Positions 7,514-17,801 of a DNA stretch of 30,462 nucleotides are shown one piece after another. The first letter of the stretch is position 1; every line of letters starts with the position of its first letter. Below the pieces are notes generated by a model. It searched no databases and was not told the DNA's origin. It saw nothing but the letters and a program-made list of their open reading frames with translations. This stretch comes from an uncultured Eubacteriales bacterium (GTDB taxonomy: Bacteria > Bacillota > Clostridia > Oscillospirales > Oscillospiraceae). Position numbers and translations under genes: made by a program. The stretch lies in NCBI GenBank assembly GCA_900545925.1, contig URAZ01000040.1:1-30462 (forward strand). Reading direction: 5' to 3'.

Positions 7514-9598
7514 ATGGAATTACTCGCTCCCGCCGGTTCGATGGAGGCGCTGCGCGCCGCCGTCTGCAACGGCGCTGATGCTGTTTATTTAGGCGCCGAT
7601 ACCTTCAACGCGCGTATGAACGCCCGCAATTTTTCTGCCGCCGATTTGCAGGAGGCCATTGTCTACTGCCATGTGCGCGGCGTCAAGGTGCACCTGACGC
7701 TCAACACGCTCGTGCTGGACCGCGAGATGCCGCGTGCAGCGGAACTGATCCGCATGGCCGCATCCTGCGGCGTCGATGCGTTCATCGTGCAGGATCTGGG
7801 CATGGTATCGCTGTGCCGGCAGCTTGCACCGGATGTGCCCATCCACGCCTCCACGCAGATGAGCATCCATTCGCTCGAGGGCGTATTGGAGGCCGCCGCG
7901 CTCGGATGCAGCCGCGTTGTGCTTGCGCGGGAATTGCCCGCAGAGGAGATCGCGCATATCTGTAAGAAAAGCCCGGTCGAGATCGAGGTTTTCGTCCACG
8001 GCGCTTTGTGCATGTGCTACTCCGGGCAGTGCTATCTGTCCTCCGTCATCGGCCGCCGCTCCGGCAACCGGGGCCAGTGCGCGCAGCCCTGCCGCCTACC
8101 CTACGGCTACGGCCGGTTTGAATCGACGCGCTACCCCCTCAGCCTCAAGGACAACTGTCTGGCGGGCGAACTGGACGAACTGCGGCGCATGGGCGTCGCG
8201 TCCATCAAAATTGAAGGCCGTATGAAGCGGCCCGAATACGTCGCCATCGTCACGCGCGCCTACCGCACGGTCTTAAACGGCGGCAAGCTGACGCAGGCCG
8301 ATCTGCAGGAACTCGAAACCGCATTTTCCCGTCAGGGCTTCACCGACGGCTATTTCAAGGGTCAGACCGGCAGCGATATGTTCGGCCGCCGGCAGGAGAG
8401 CGAGGACACAGCCGACCTGTTCGCCTCTGCCCGCGCCACCTATGAGCAGGGCGAGACGCAGCGCATCGGCGTGCGCTTTTACGCCATGATCCACCGCGGG
8501 CAGCCCGCGCGGCTTGCCGTAGAAGACCCGGACGGCAATCTCTGCCGGACCTACGGCCCCGTGCCGGAACAGGCCGTCTACCGCTCACTCACAGCGCAGG
8601 ATCTGGAACAGCAGCTGAAAAAAACCGGCGGAACGCCGTACCTCTGTACCAGTGTCCGCTCGTCGCTGGATCCCGATCTGATGCTTCCGGCCTCCGCCAT
8701 CAACGCCATGCGGCGTGACGTGATCGCCGAACTCACCGCGAAGCGCGGCCGCGCCGAAAAGCCGCACCTGAACGCCTATGACGAGCCGCCGCGCTACGAT
8801 GGCATCTCCGGCGAACCGCAGCTGACCGTGGCCGTCCGCACGGCCGACCAGATTACATCCCGTATGCTCTCCATGAAGCCGACGGTGCTCTATGTCCCGC
8901 TGTCCGAACTGGTCGAGCACCCGGAGTTGCGGCAGCGCGTGGGCGTTGAGACGCAGCTTGCGGCCATTCTGCCGCGCGTGATCTGGAGCGGCGAACTCGT
9001 TCCCATCGCGCGGCAGCTGCGCACGGTCTACGATATGGGCGTGCGGCAGGTTCTGGCCGGAAATCTCGGACAGCTGCACATCGCCCGCGCGGCGGGCTTC
9101 GCCGTCCGGGGCGATTTCGGCCTCAATATCGTCAATTCCCGCGCCATGCGCTATCTGCGCGAGCAGGGGCTTGATTCGCAGCTTCTGTCGTTTGAACTGA
9201 CGCTGCCGCAGATCCGCGATGTCTCCAAGGCCGTCCCGGCGGAGGTTCTGATCTACGGGCGGCTGCCGCTGATGCTGATGGAAAACTGCGTCATTAAAAA
9301 CCGCACCGGCACCTGTACCTGTCAGACCGGCACGGTTCGGCTGGTTGATCGCGTGGGTGAGGAATTTCCCATTGTCAAAGACCCCGGCACTTGCCGCAAT
9401 GTGCTGCTGAACGGCAAAAAGCTGTATCTGCTCGATAAAAAGGATGCGTTCCGGGGTATGGGCCTGTGGGCGCTGCGGCTGCAGTTTACAACGGAAAACC
9501 CCAGCGAGATCGACAAGGTGCTGATGGACTATCAGGGCCGGGCCGTCTTCGACGCTGGAAGCTATACGCGCGGACTGTATTCGCGCGGCGTGGAATAA
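7514..9598 (+). CDS. U32 family peptidase / RNA hydroxylase-like protein with DUF3656, 694 aa
   Basis: The U32 family was named for collagenase activity, but its best-studied bacterial members (RlhA, TrhP) are iron-sulfur proteins needed for C5-hydroxylation of 23S rRNA or tRNA. The N-terminal 300 residues hold the U32 domain, starting MELLAPAGSMEALRAAV, with the signature EVFVHGALCMCYSGQCYLSS near 156-175 and further cysteines (RGQCAQPC) suited to an Fe-S cluster. The C-terminal part matches the DUF3656-containing extension of RlhA-type proteins, with a later cysteine group (CVIKNRTGTCTC). The length is as in RlhA. AAGGAAG precedes ATG 7514. The exact RNA target is not shown by sequence. maf follows after 22 bases. 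Confidence 0.88.
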   Translation: MELLAPAGSMEALRAAVCNGADAVYLGADTFNARMNARNFSAADLQEAIVYCHVRGVKVHLTLNTLVLDREMPRAAELIRMAASCGVDAFIVQDLGMVSLCRQLAPDVPIHASTQMSIHSLEGVLEAAALGCSRVVLARELPAEEIAHICKKSPVEIEVFVHGALCMCYSGQCYLSSVIGRRSGNRGQCAQPCRLPYGYGRFESTRYPLSLKDNCLAGELDELRRMGVASIKIEGRMKRPEYVAIVTRAYRTVLNGGKLTQADLQELETAFSRQGFTDGYFKGQTGSDMFGRRQESEDTADLFASARATYEQGETQRIGVRFYAMIHRGQPARLAVEDPDGNLCRTYGPVPEQAVYRSLTAQDLEQQLKKTGGTPYLCTSVRSSLDPDLMLPASAINAMRRDVIAELTAKRGRAEKPHLNAYDEPPRYDGISGEPQLTVAVRTADQITSRMLSMKPTVLYVPLSELVEHPELRQRVGVETQLAAILPRVIWSGELVPIARQLRTVYDMGVRQVLAGNLGQLHIARAAGFAVRGDFGLNIVNSRAMRYLREQGLDSQLLSFELTLPQIRDVSKAVPAEVLIYGRLPLMLMENCVIKNRTGTCTCQTGTVRLVDRVGEEFPIVKDPGTCRNVLLNGKKLYLLDKKDAFRGMGLWALRLQFTTENPSEIDKVLMDYQGRAVFDAGSYTRGLYSRGVE

Positions 9599-9620
9599 GC
9601 AAAAAAAGAAGGAACTCCTT

Positions 9621-10208
9621 ATGATCATCCTTGCATCGCAATCTCCCCGCAGGCAGGAACTGATGAAGCTTACCGGCCTGCCGTTTACCGTCCGTGTGGC
9701 AGATGTGGACGAGACGATGGACAAGTCGCTTCCTGTCCAGCAGGAGGTCACGCGCGTCAGCCGTCTGAAAGCGCAGACCATCGCCGCCGGCGCAGCTGCG
9801 GACGATATCGTCATTGCTGCCGATACCATCGTGGTCATCGACGGCCGCGAACTGGGAAAACCCCGCTCGGAGCAGGAAGCACTGGACATGCTCCGCCTGC
9901 TCTCCGGCAGGACGCACGAGGTCGTGACCGTTCTGTCCGTATGCAAAGGCCCCCGCATCGAATCCGAAGCCGTTGTGACGAAGGTAACATTCCGCACGCT
10001 CTGTGACGAGGAACTCCGCGCCTACATCAAAACCGGCGAACCCATGGACAAGGCCGGCAGCTACGGCATTCAGGGCTACGGAGCCATGTTCGTCAAATGC
10101 ATCGAGGGCGATTATTTCTCTGTCATGGGGCTGCCGCTGTGTCCGCTGTGCCGGATGCTGCGCGCGTTCGGCGTCCGCATTCTCGACGTGCAGGAGGCGC
10201 AGGCATGA
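9621..10208 (+). CDS. maf: Maf-type nucleotide pyrophosphatase
   Basis: Maf proteins hydrolyse (d)TTP/UTP or modified nucleotides to monophosphates and influence septum formation. The 195-aa product has the N-terminal SQSPRRQELM motif, AADTIVV, GKP near residue 80, and the C-terminal GEPMDKAGSYGIQGYGAMFV...GDYFSVMGLPL block of the YhdE (dTTP/UTP) subgroup. It has normal length. AAGGAA precedes ATG 9621. Its TGA overlaps the mreC ATG (ATGA), the usual maf-mre arrangement in Firmicutes. Confidence 0.95.
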   Translation: MIILASQSPRRQELMKLTGLPFTVRVADVDETMDKSLPVQQEVTRVSRLKAQTIAAGAAADDIVIAADTIVVIDGRELGKPRSEQEALDMLRLLSGRTHEVVTVLSVCKGPRIESEAVVTKVTFRTLCDEELRAYIKTGEPMDKAGSYGIQGYGAMFVKCIEGDYFSVMGLPLCPLCRMLRAFGVRILDVQEAQA

Positions 10209-11041
10209 AGAAAAAATTCTGGACAGGCCGGCTCAAGACCATTCTGATCGTCGCGCTCATCGTCGCCATCTGCGCAGCCGTGACGCTTGCCATCACGAGT
10301 GGAACAAGCGCGATCGAAAATGTGGTCGGGACGATTCTGTCTCCCATCCGCGCGGGCGTCGCGTCTATCGACCGGCTGGCCGAGCGGTATTATAACTACA
10401 TGTTCCGCTATGAGACGCTCGAGGCGGAAAACGCGGAGATGGAAAAGCAGATCCTCGCCATGCAGGAGGATATCCGCGACGCCGAGCAGCTGCAGCGCGA
10501 GAACGAATGGCTCAAGGCGCTTCTGAATCTGTCAGACGAGCATGAGGATTATAAATTTCTCACGTCGTACATCATTTCCTGGGATTCTTCCGACTATAAA
10601 AGCGCTTTCACCATCGGAAAGGGCACGAACGCGGGACTGGAAGAGGGCATGTGCGCCGTGACAGAAAACGGGCAGGTCGTGGGCCTTGTGACCAAGGTCG
10701 GCACCAACTGGGCCACCGTCACGACGATCATGGACTCGTCGCTTGAAATTTCCGCCTCCGTGGCCTCGTCCGGCTATACGGGCGTGGTGCAGGGCACATT
10801 CCTTGAAGATGGAACGGAAATTCTGCGCATGAACTATCTGCTGACAGACGCGATCGTCAAAAATAACGACCAGGTCGTCACGACCGGCTCGACGCTCTAT
10901 CCGCGCGGCCTGCTGCTGGGGTACATCACGAACGCCAGCCTCGACGAGACGGGCGTTGCGAAATACGCCACGCTCGAACCGTCCTGCGACCTGTCCAAGC
11001 TGGAGCAGATCGCAATCATTACGGAGTATAATGTGCAGTGA
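10205..11041 (+). CDS. mreC: Rod shape-determining protein MreC
   Basis: MreC scaffolds the elongasome on the outer face of the membrane. The 278-aa product has a short basic N-terminus, one membrane helix (about residues 11-33, LKTILIVALIVAICAAVTLAI), and a coiled coil (about 65-108, YETLEAENAEMEKQI...NEWLKALLNL). The beta-rich MreC domain follows, containing VVGLVTKVG and RGLLLGYIT. ATG 10205 overlaps the maf stop, and AGGAGG sits 7 bases upstream (10192-10197). Downstream, mreD is separated by 175 bases containing a repeat element, unusual for genes normally almost touching. mreB is not in the window. Confidence 0.95.
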   Translation: MKKKFWTGRLKTILIVALIVAICAAVTLAITSGTSAIENVVGTILSPIRAGVASIDRLAERYYNYMFRYETLEAENAEMEKQILAMQEDIRDAEQLQRENEWLKALLNLSDEHEDYKFLTSYIISWDSSDYKSAFTIGKGTNAGLEEGMCAVTENGQVVGLVTKVGTNWATVTTIMDSSLEISASVASSGYTGVVQGTFLEDGTEILRMNYLLTDAIVKNNDQVVTTGSTLYPRGLLLGYITNASLDETGVAKYATLEPSCDLSKLEQIAIITEYNVQ

Positions 11042-11054
11042 CACAAGAAACTGT

Positions 11055-11160
11055 TGTAGGGGCGGACGTCTCTGTCCGCCCGCAGAATGCAGCGTTTTTT
11101 TTGAAAATCTCCGGCGAATTCGCAACATTTCCAGGGCCGGCAGCGTCGTCGGCCCCTACA
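11055..11160 (+). repeat. MITE-like inverted-repeat element inside the mreC-mreD junction
   Basis: A 106-bp copy running from TGTAGGGGC to GCCCCTACA; 13 of the terminal 14 bases are inverted repeats. The left hairpin is GGGCGGAC/GTCCGCCC, and a right stem is GGGCCG/CGGCCC. It starts 13 bases after the mreC stop and ends about 40 bases before the mreD Shine-Dalgarno site, so it should be transcribed within the operon mRNA. Confidence 0.8.
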
Positions 11161-11216
11161 AACGAACCTCGAAAAATGCAGCTTGACGTGTATATGACCG
11201 AAAGGAGGCCCGCGCG

Positions 11217-11717
11217 ATGCACGCGACCTATAAAAATGCGCTGATGTGGACGCTTTACGGCGTGCTGTTTCTGCTGATCGCCGTTTTGCAGACGGTTGTG
11301 TTCGGCCGGGCACGGTTTTTCGGCGTCAAGCTGACGCTGATCCCTGTCTGCCTCGCCTGCGTCGCCATGCTGGCAGGCGCCGAGGCCGGAGCGCTTTACG
11401 GCCTTTGCTGCGGCGCCGTTTGGTGCTTTACGGGCGCAAGCGGCGGCGCGATGCACATTGTGCTGCTGACTATCTGCGGCGCGGTGATCGGCTATCTCTG
11501 CGACCGGTATCTGGTGCGGCAGCTGCTGTCCGCCGTTCTGATGAGCCTGCTGGCGCTCGTATTCTGCCAGACGATTTTGTTCCTGCTTCAATGCTATCTC
11601 GGCACGATCCACATCGGCATGATTGCTGCTCTGCCGATTCAGATTGGCCTGAGTCTGCTCTCGTGCCCGCTTCTGTATCTTGGAGCCTGGGCGATCCGAA
11701 AGGTTGGTGCCAAATAA
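11217..11717 (+). CDS. mreD: Rod shape-determining protein MreD
   Basis: A small integral membrane partner of MreC, 166 aa. Four to six hydrophobic segments are visible (for example about residues 10-29, 38-58, 60-85, 95-120 and 128-158), with few charged residues between them. Sequence conservation is low, as usual for MreD; the call relies on topology, length and position between mreC and the PBP2 gene. AAAGGAGG lies about 9 bases before ATG 11217. The stop TAA directly abuts the ATG of mrdA. Confidence 0.9.
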   Translation: MHATYKNALMWTLYGVLFLLIAVLQTVVFGRARFFGVKLTLIPVCLACVAMLAGAEAGALYGLCCGAVWCFTGASGGAMHIVLLTICGAVIGYLCDRYLVRQLLSAVLMSLLALVFCQTILFLLQCYLGTIHIGMIAALPIQIGLSLLSCPLLYLGAWAIRKVGAK

Positions 11718-13829
11718 ATGCAGCGAATTTCCCGCTTCCGCATGATCGTATTCATCATTGTCATTCTGGCCATGATTGGCGTGTTCAGCCTGCGGCTTTA
11801 TAAGACGCAGGCTGCCGTTACAGAGGACTCCCTCGTCACGGCGGATGCCGACTCCATGACGTACCAATCGACGGTTGAGGCCGCACGCGGCAATATTCTT
11901 GACCGCAACGGCAACGTACTGGTGTCGAACCGCGCCAGCTATAACCTTGTCATCGTCAACTTTGTCTTTTTCAACGCGCCCGACCCGAACGGGAATCTGC
12001 TGAAGGTTCTGAACCTCTGCGACGAACTGGGGATCGCGTATGAATCGCACTTTCCCATCTCCTCCGAACGTCCCTACCAATACACCGATACCAACGATAC
12101 TGCGTGGCAGAGTTTTTTCCGCAAATTCCTCGCCAGCCGAAGCTATGACCTTGATATTTCCGCACCCACACTTATGAAGCGTCTGCGCGATGAATACAAA
12201 ATCCCAGACGATTGGACCCAGCAGGATGTCTACCGCGTCATTTCCGTCCGATATGAACTAGAACTGCGCTCGGTCGATGACATCGGCCTTGAAAACTACA
12301 CGCTGGCTGAGGACGTCGATGCAGAATCGCTGGCCGCCGTGATGGAGTTGGCCGTGCCGGGCGTCGTGGTCGAAAACGGCACGGTGCGCGAATACAACAC
12401 GACGTATGCCGCGCATATCCTCGGCTATATTGCAGCCATGGACCCGGACGAATACACCGAATACAAGCAGCAGGGCTATGCCATGAACGCACTCGTCGGA
12501 AAGTCCGGCGTGGAGAAGGCGTTTGAATCTTATCTGCACGGCTCGAGCGGCATCAAGAAAACGACTGTTTCCTCGACCGGCGAAATTCTGAACCGCTATT
12601 ATGTGACGGAGCCTGTGCCGGGCAACAACGTCGAGTTGACCATTGATATCTCCCTGCAGGCTGTGGCCGAGCAGGCACTGGAGAAGGTCATTCTCTACCT
12701 GCGTGAAACTGGCGTCGGCACAAAAAAAGAGGGCAAGGACGCACAGGGTGGCGCGGTCGTTGTGCAGATGTGCAAAACAGGCGAAATTCTCGCCATGGCA
12801 AGCTACCCGACCTACAACCTTGCGACCTTCAATCAGGACTACACCACCCTTAACGCAGACGAGATGCGCCCGCTGTTCAACCGTGCGCTCGCGGCCTTCC
12901 CGCCCGGCTCGGTCTATAAGATGGTTACGGCCATCGCCGCCGTTGACATGGGCGGCTTTGACCCCGGCTATATCATTGAGGACAAGGGCCTTTACACCTT
13001 CTATGAGTCTTTCCAGCCCAAGTGCCACATCTGGTCGCTGGCCAATCCGCGCACGCACGGCAAGATCAATCTGATGGAGGCCATCGCCTATTCCTGCAAC
13101 TATTATTTCTATGAAGTCGGCCGTCTGACCTACGACAGCTATAAAAAGGAAACGGGAAACAACCCGTTTGATATCGTTGCCAAGGCCCTTGGCCTCGGCG
13201 AGCCGACGGGCATCGAACTGCCGGAGGACACCGGCGCGCGCGCGAATGCAGAGGAAAAGAACAGGCAGTACGCTGGCGAAGACGCAGGCTGGTTCGGCGC
13301 GGACGTTTTACAGGCCGTCATCGGCCAGAGCCTGAACAAGTTTACGCCTCTGCAGCTGGTCTGCTATACCTCGGCGCTGGCAAACAAGGGCACGCGCTAT
13401 GAAGCGACACTTTTGTCCCGCGTCGTCTCGTGGGACTATCAGGATCTGATTGAAGAATCCAAGCCCGTTGTGGCAAGCACGCTGAACATCTCCGAAAAGG
13501 CACTGGCCGCACTCGATCAGGGCATGCGTATGACCGCGACCATCGGCACGGCGGAGCAGTATCTCCGGGATTATCCCATCCCCATCGCCTGCAAGACCGG
13601 CACGGCGCAGTGGCAGGGCACGACCTCTACCGGCGCGTTCTCCGGCTCCGACCACGCCTCGTTCGTGCTCTATGCCCCGGCGGACGATCCCGAGATCGCC
13701 ATCGCCGTCTATGTCGAACGCGGCTCGCAGGGCGGCAATCTGGCAAACGTCTGTATTCCCATTCTTGACGCGTACTTCTCCAGTTCTGCCAGATACGAGA
13801 CTGTCACAACCGAAAATATCGCTTACTAA
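11718..13829 (+). CDS. mrdA: Penicillin-binding protein 2 (elongasome transpeptidase)
   Basis: A class B transpeptidase that cross-links peptidoglycan during side-wall growth. The 703-aa product has an N-terminal membrane anchor (about residues 8-28, MIVFIIVILAMIGVFSL), the dimerisation/pedestal domain starting ARGNILDRNG, and a transpeptidase domain. All three active-site motifs are present: SVYK (Ser398-Lys401), SCN (459-461) and KTG (626-628). It starts immediately after mreD, so translational coupling is expected. The neighbouring mreC and mreD support the PBP2 (rather than PBP3) assignment. The partner rodA is not in the window. Confidence 0.95.
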   Translation: MQRISRFRMIVFIIVILAMIGVFSLRLYKTQAAVTEDSLVTADADSMTYQSTVEAARGNILDRNGNVLVSNRASYNLVIVNFVFFNAPDPNGNLLKVLNLCDELGIAYESHFPISSERPYQYTDTNDTAWQSFFRKFLASRSYDLDISAPTLMKRLRDEYKIPDDWTQQDVYRVISVRYELELRSVDDIGLENYTLAEDVDAESLAAVMELAVPGVVVENGTVREYNTTYAAHILGYIAAMDPDEYTEYKQQGYAMNALVGKSGVEKAFESYLHGSSGIKKTTVSSTGEILNRYYVTEPVPGNNVELTIDISLQAVAEQALEKVILYLRETGVGTKKEGKDAQGGAVVVQMCKTGEILAMASYPTYNLATFNQDYTTLNADEMRPLFNRALAAFPPGSVYKMVTAIAAVDMGGFDPGYIIEDKGLYTFYESFQPKCHIWSLANPRTHGKINLMEAIAYSCNYYFYEVGRLTYDSYKKETGNNPFDIVAKALGLGEPTGIELPEDTGARANAEEKNRQYAGEDAGWFGADVLQAVIGQSLNKFTPLQLVCYTSALANKGTRYEATLLSRVVSWDYQDLIEESKPVVASTLNISEKALAALDQGMRMTATIGTAEQYLRDYPIPIACKTGTAQWQGTTSTGAFSGSDHASFVLYAPADDPEIAIAVYVERGSQGGNLANVCIPILDAYFSSSARYETVTTENIAY

Positions 13830-13843
13830 GAGAGGAACCGCAC

Positions 13844-15655
<1,812 letters not shown>

Positions 15656-15666
15656 GAGGTTTTTCC

Positions 15667-16866
15667 GTGGCGCTCATTCAGATCGTTGAAAACAAGAAAA
15701 AAAGCCTCGGCATCTACGTCCATATCCCGTTCTGCCGGAGCAAATGCGAATACTGCGACTTTTATTCCATCCCCGGCGCGCGCAGCCGGGATCTGATGGA
15801 CCGGTATCTCGACGCCGTGATTCTGCACATCCGCGAGGCGGCGCAGGGCGCGGCGGGCTATGAGGTCGATACCGTCTACTTTGGCGGCGGTACGCCGTCG
15901 TTCTTCGGCGCCGGCGGGCTTGCGAAGATTTTCGCTGAGATCGACCGCCGCTTCGATGTCAGCCGCGACGCGGAGGTTTCGCTCGAGGCCAACCCGGATT
16001 CTGTGACGCTGCCCATGCTCACGCGGCTGCGCCGCGCGGGCTTCAACCGCATTTCCATCGGCGTGCAGTCGGACGACGACGCGCAGCTCAAGGCGCTGGG
16101 CCGCCCGCATAACTACCGGCAGGCGCAGCAGGCTGTGTCGCTCTCGCGGCGCGCAGGCTTTGACAATGTTTCGGTTGACCTCATGTTCGGCCTGCCGAAC
16201 CAGTCGCGCGAGCAGTGGATGCAGACGCTTCGCAACGTCATCGACCTTAAGGCCGACCACATCAGCTGCTACGGCCTCAAGGTAGAGCCCGGCACGAAGC
16301 TTTGGTCATACAAGGACTGCGCCAATCTCCCGGACGACGACGCACAGGCGGATATGTATTTCTACGCCGTTGAAACGCTTGAGCAATTCGGCTATCACCA
16401 GTACGAGATCTCCAATTTCGCGCACGACGGCTTTATTTGCCGCCACAACATGAAATACTGGGTCGGCGACGAGTATCTGGGCTTCGGCCCGTGCGCGGCC
16501 TCTGACTTCGCCGGGCGGCGATTTACCATCAAGCCCGATTTGGAGGGCTATATCAAGGGCGTGATGGACAAGGGCCAGATTCTGTCCGAGTCCGAACTCG
16601 TCCCGCTGCGCGAACGCGCGGGCGAGTATCTCATGCTCCGCCTGCGGACGGTCGATGGCATTGAAAAGGGCGAGTACACCCGCTCGTTCCTGCTGCCGTT
16701 CGAGCCGATTGAGGAAATTCTGCTTCGGCTTCAGACGCAGGAATATGCCGCGTTCACCTCCGGCCGCTGGCATCTGACGCCGAAGGGCTTCATGCTCTCA
16801 AACACCATTCTGGTGGAACTTCTGGAGGCCCAGCAAAAATCCAAGCCGCTGGCGCAGAGGCGCTGA
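15667..16866 (+). CDS. hemW: Radical SAM heme chaperone HemW
   Basis: Related to oxygen-independent coproporphyrinogen III oxidase but predicted to be the heme chaperone HemW. The 399-aa product has the radical SAM motif CRSKCEYC (Cys23, Cys27, Cys30), which binds a 4Fe-4S cluster. It also has the HemW-diagnostic HNxxYW motif (His260-Trp265, HNMKYW), not expected in true HemN. It starts with GTG 15667, supported by AGGAGG (15654-15659) with a 7-base spacer. A strong GC-rich hairpin follows. It was often annotated hemN in older genomes. Confidence 0.93.
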   Translation: MALIQIVENKKKSLGIYVHIPFCRSKCEYCDFYSIPGARSRDLMDRYLDAVILHIREAAQGAAGYEVDTVYFGGGTPSFFGAGGLAKIFAEIDRRFDVSRDAEVSLEANPDSVTLPMLTRLRRAGFNRISIGVQSDDDAQLKALGRPHNYRQAQQAVSLSRRAGFDNVSVDLMFGLPNQSREQWMQTLRNVIDLKADHISCYGLKVEPGTKLWSYKDCANLPDDDAQADMYFYAVETLEQFGYHQYEISNFAHDGFICRHNMKYWVGDEYLGFGPCAASDFAGRRFTIKPDLEGYIKGVMDKGQILSESELVPLRERAGEYLMLRLRTVDGIEKGEYTRSFLLPFEPIEEILLRLQTQEYAAFTSGRWHLTPKGFMLSNTILVELLEAQQKSKPLAQRR

Positions 16867-16875
16867 CAGACGAAC

Positions 16876-16911
16876 AGAGCCGGGGAAGCGTCAACGCTTC
16901 CCCGGCTCTTG
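16876..16911 (+). terminator. Terminator-like hairpin after hemW
   Basis: A perfect 15-bp stem (AGAGCCGGGGAAGCG at 16876-16890 with 16895-16909) and a TCAA loop, followed only by TTGCC. The stem is very stable but the T-tail is short. Confidence 0.65.
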
Positions 16912-17180
16912 CCGGAAAAACAGCCCTTCCGGTCAATCGGTGCGGCCGGAACGGGAGGCTGCGAAGAAACCGGGCGGCTGCTTTTCAGACTCCGCCCGGA
17001 TCAGCGGGACGCGGAACCCCCGTTCTGTCTGCCTTCTGCCGCTCCGGCGAAGCGCGGCGTCTGACCGAAACGCGCACCTGCGTATGGATCATCCGGCGGA
17101 CAAAGCATTTCAAAAGCATTTGCCAACGATCTCTCTGGCCATAGTATGTGCAGAGCCAAGAAAAATACACAAGGTCCAAT
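16912..17180. other. Gene-free spacer with nested hairpins
   Basis: No gene is visible. Nested inverted repeats are present: an outer GAACGGG/CCCGTTC (16949-16955 with 17019-17025) and an inner CCGGGCGG/CCGCCCGG (16970-16977 with 16992-16999), plus CCGGAA/TTCCGG near 16912-16932. A short direct repeat AAAGCATTT occurs twice around 17103-17122. I looked for the conserved boxes of a cobalamin riboswitch on both strands and did not find a convincing set. Confidence 0.5.
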
Positions 17181-17209
17181 TTGACTTTACAGGCGTAAAA
17201 CGGTAAGAT
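17181..17209 (+). promoter_or_regulatory. Promoter of the Nudix-cob operon
   Basis: -35 TTGACT (17181-17186), a 17-base spacer and -10 TAAGAT (17204-17209). Transcripts from here would have a leader of only about 20 bases before ATG 17238. Confidence 0.7.
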
Positions 17210-17237
17210 AAGAAAAAACAAAGGAAGCGGAAAAGCA

Positions 17238-17801
17238 ATGGAAGAATTTGAAAATTTGCAGGAAACAAAACTCTCGTCCCAGCCGATTTTCGACGGCGAT
17301 GTGCTGCATATCTATAAGGACACCGTCCGCCTGCCGAACGGCAAGACCTCCACGCGGGAATATACCGTCCACCACGGCGCTGTGTGCATCCTGCCGCTGT
17401 TGGAAAACGGCGACGTGCTGCTCGAGCGGCAGTTCCGCTACGCCATGAGCGAAGTCCTGACGGAGATCCCCGCCGGGAAGCTTGACTACATCGGAGAAGA
17501 CCCGCACGAGGCCGCGCTGCGCGAACTGCGGGAGGAAACGGGCGCGGTTGCAAGCGAACTCATCCCGCTCGGGCCGTTTTATCCCACCTGCGCATATTCG
17601 ACCGAGGTCATCCATATGTTTCTGGCCCGCAGGCTGACCTTCGGCGAACGGGATTTGGACGAGGACGAATTTCTAAACGTATTCCGTCTGCCGCTGCGTG
17701 AACTGGTCGAGAAGGTTCTGAACGGCGAAATCCCAGACGCCAAAACGCAGGCCGCCGCGCTTCGCGTGTGGTGTATGCTGAAAGAGGGAAAACTCCCGTG
17801 A
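17238..17801 (+). CDS. Nudix hydrolase, ADP-ribose pyrophosphatase-like, 187 aa
   Basis: Predicted to split ADP-ribose or another nucleoside diphosphate derivative using divalent metal ions. The Nudix box is near residues 75-100, ending RELREETGA. The family consensus G-x5-E-x7-REUxEExGU is met except for one extra residue between the first Gly and Glu (GKLDYIGE). The preceding VLLERQFRYAM...EIPAGKLD stretch is typical of the NudF subfamily. AGGAAG precedes ATG 17238. Its stop overlaps the next gene's GTG by 4 bases (GTGA), making it the first gene of the cobamide operon. A role in nucleotide clean-up around CobT/CobU is possible but not shown. Confidence 0.9.
   Translation: MEEFENLQETKLSSQPIFDGDVLHIYKDTVRLPNGKTSTREYTVHHGAVCILPLLENGDVLLERQFRYAMSEVLTEIPAGKLDYIGEDPHEAALRELREETGAVASELIPLGPFYPTCAYSTEVIHMFLARRLTFGERDLDEDEFLNVFRLPLRELVEKVLNGEIPDAKTQAAALRVWCMLKEGKLP

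Noticed and set aside
16912..17180. Cobalamin riboswitch
   Set aside because: Partial B12-box-like strings occur on both strands, but the other conserved core elements and the right spacing are missing.
17110..17553. Minus-strand open frames across the Nudix start and upstream spacer
   Set aside because: They run antisense to the conserved Nudix box and through its promoter, with no ribosome-binding site.
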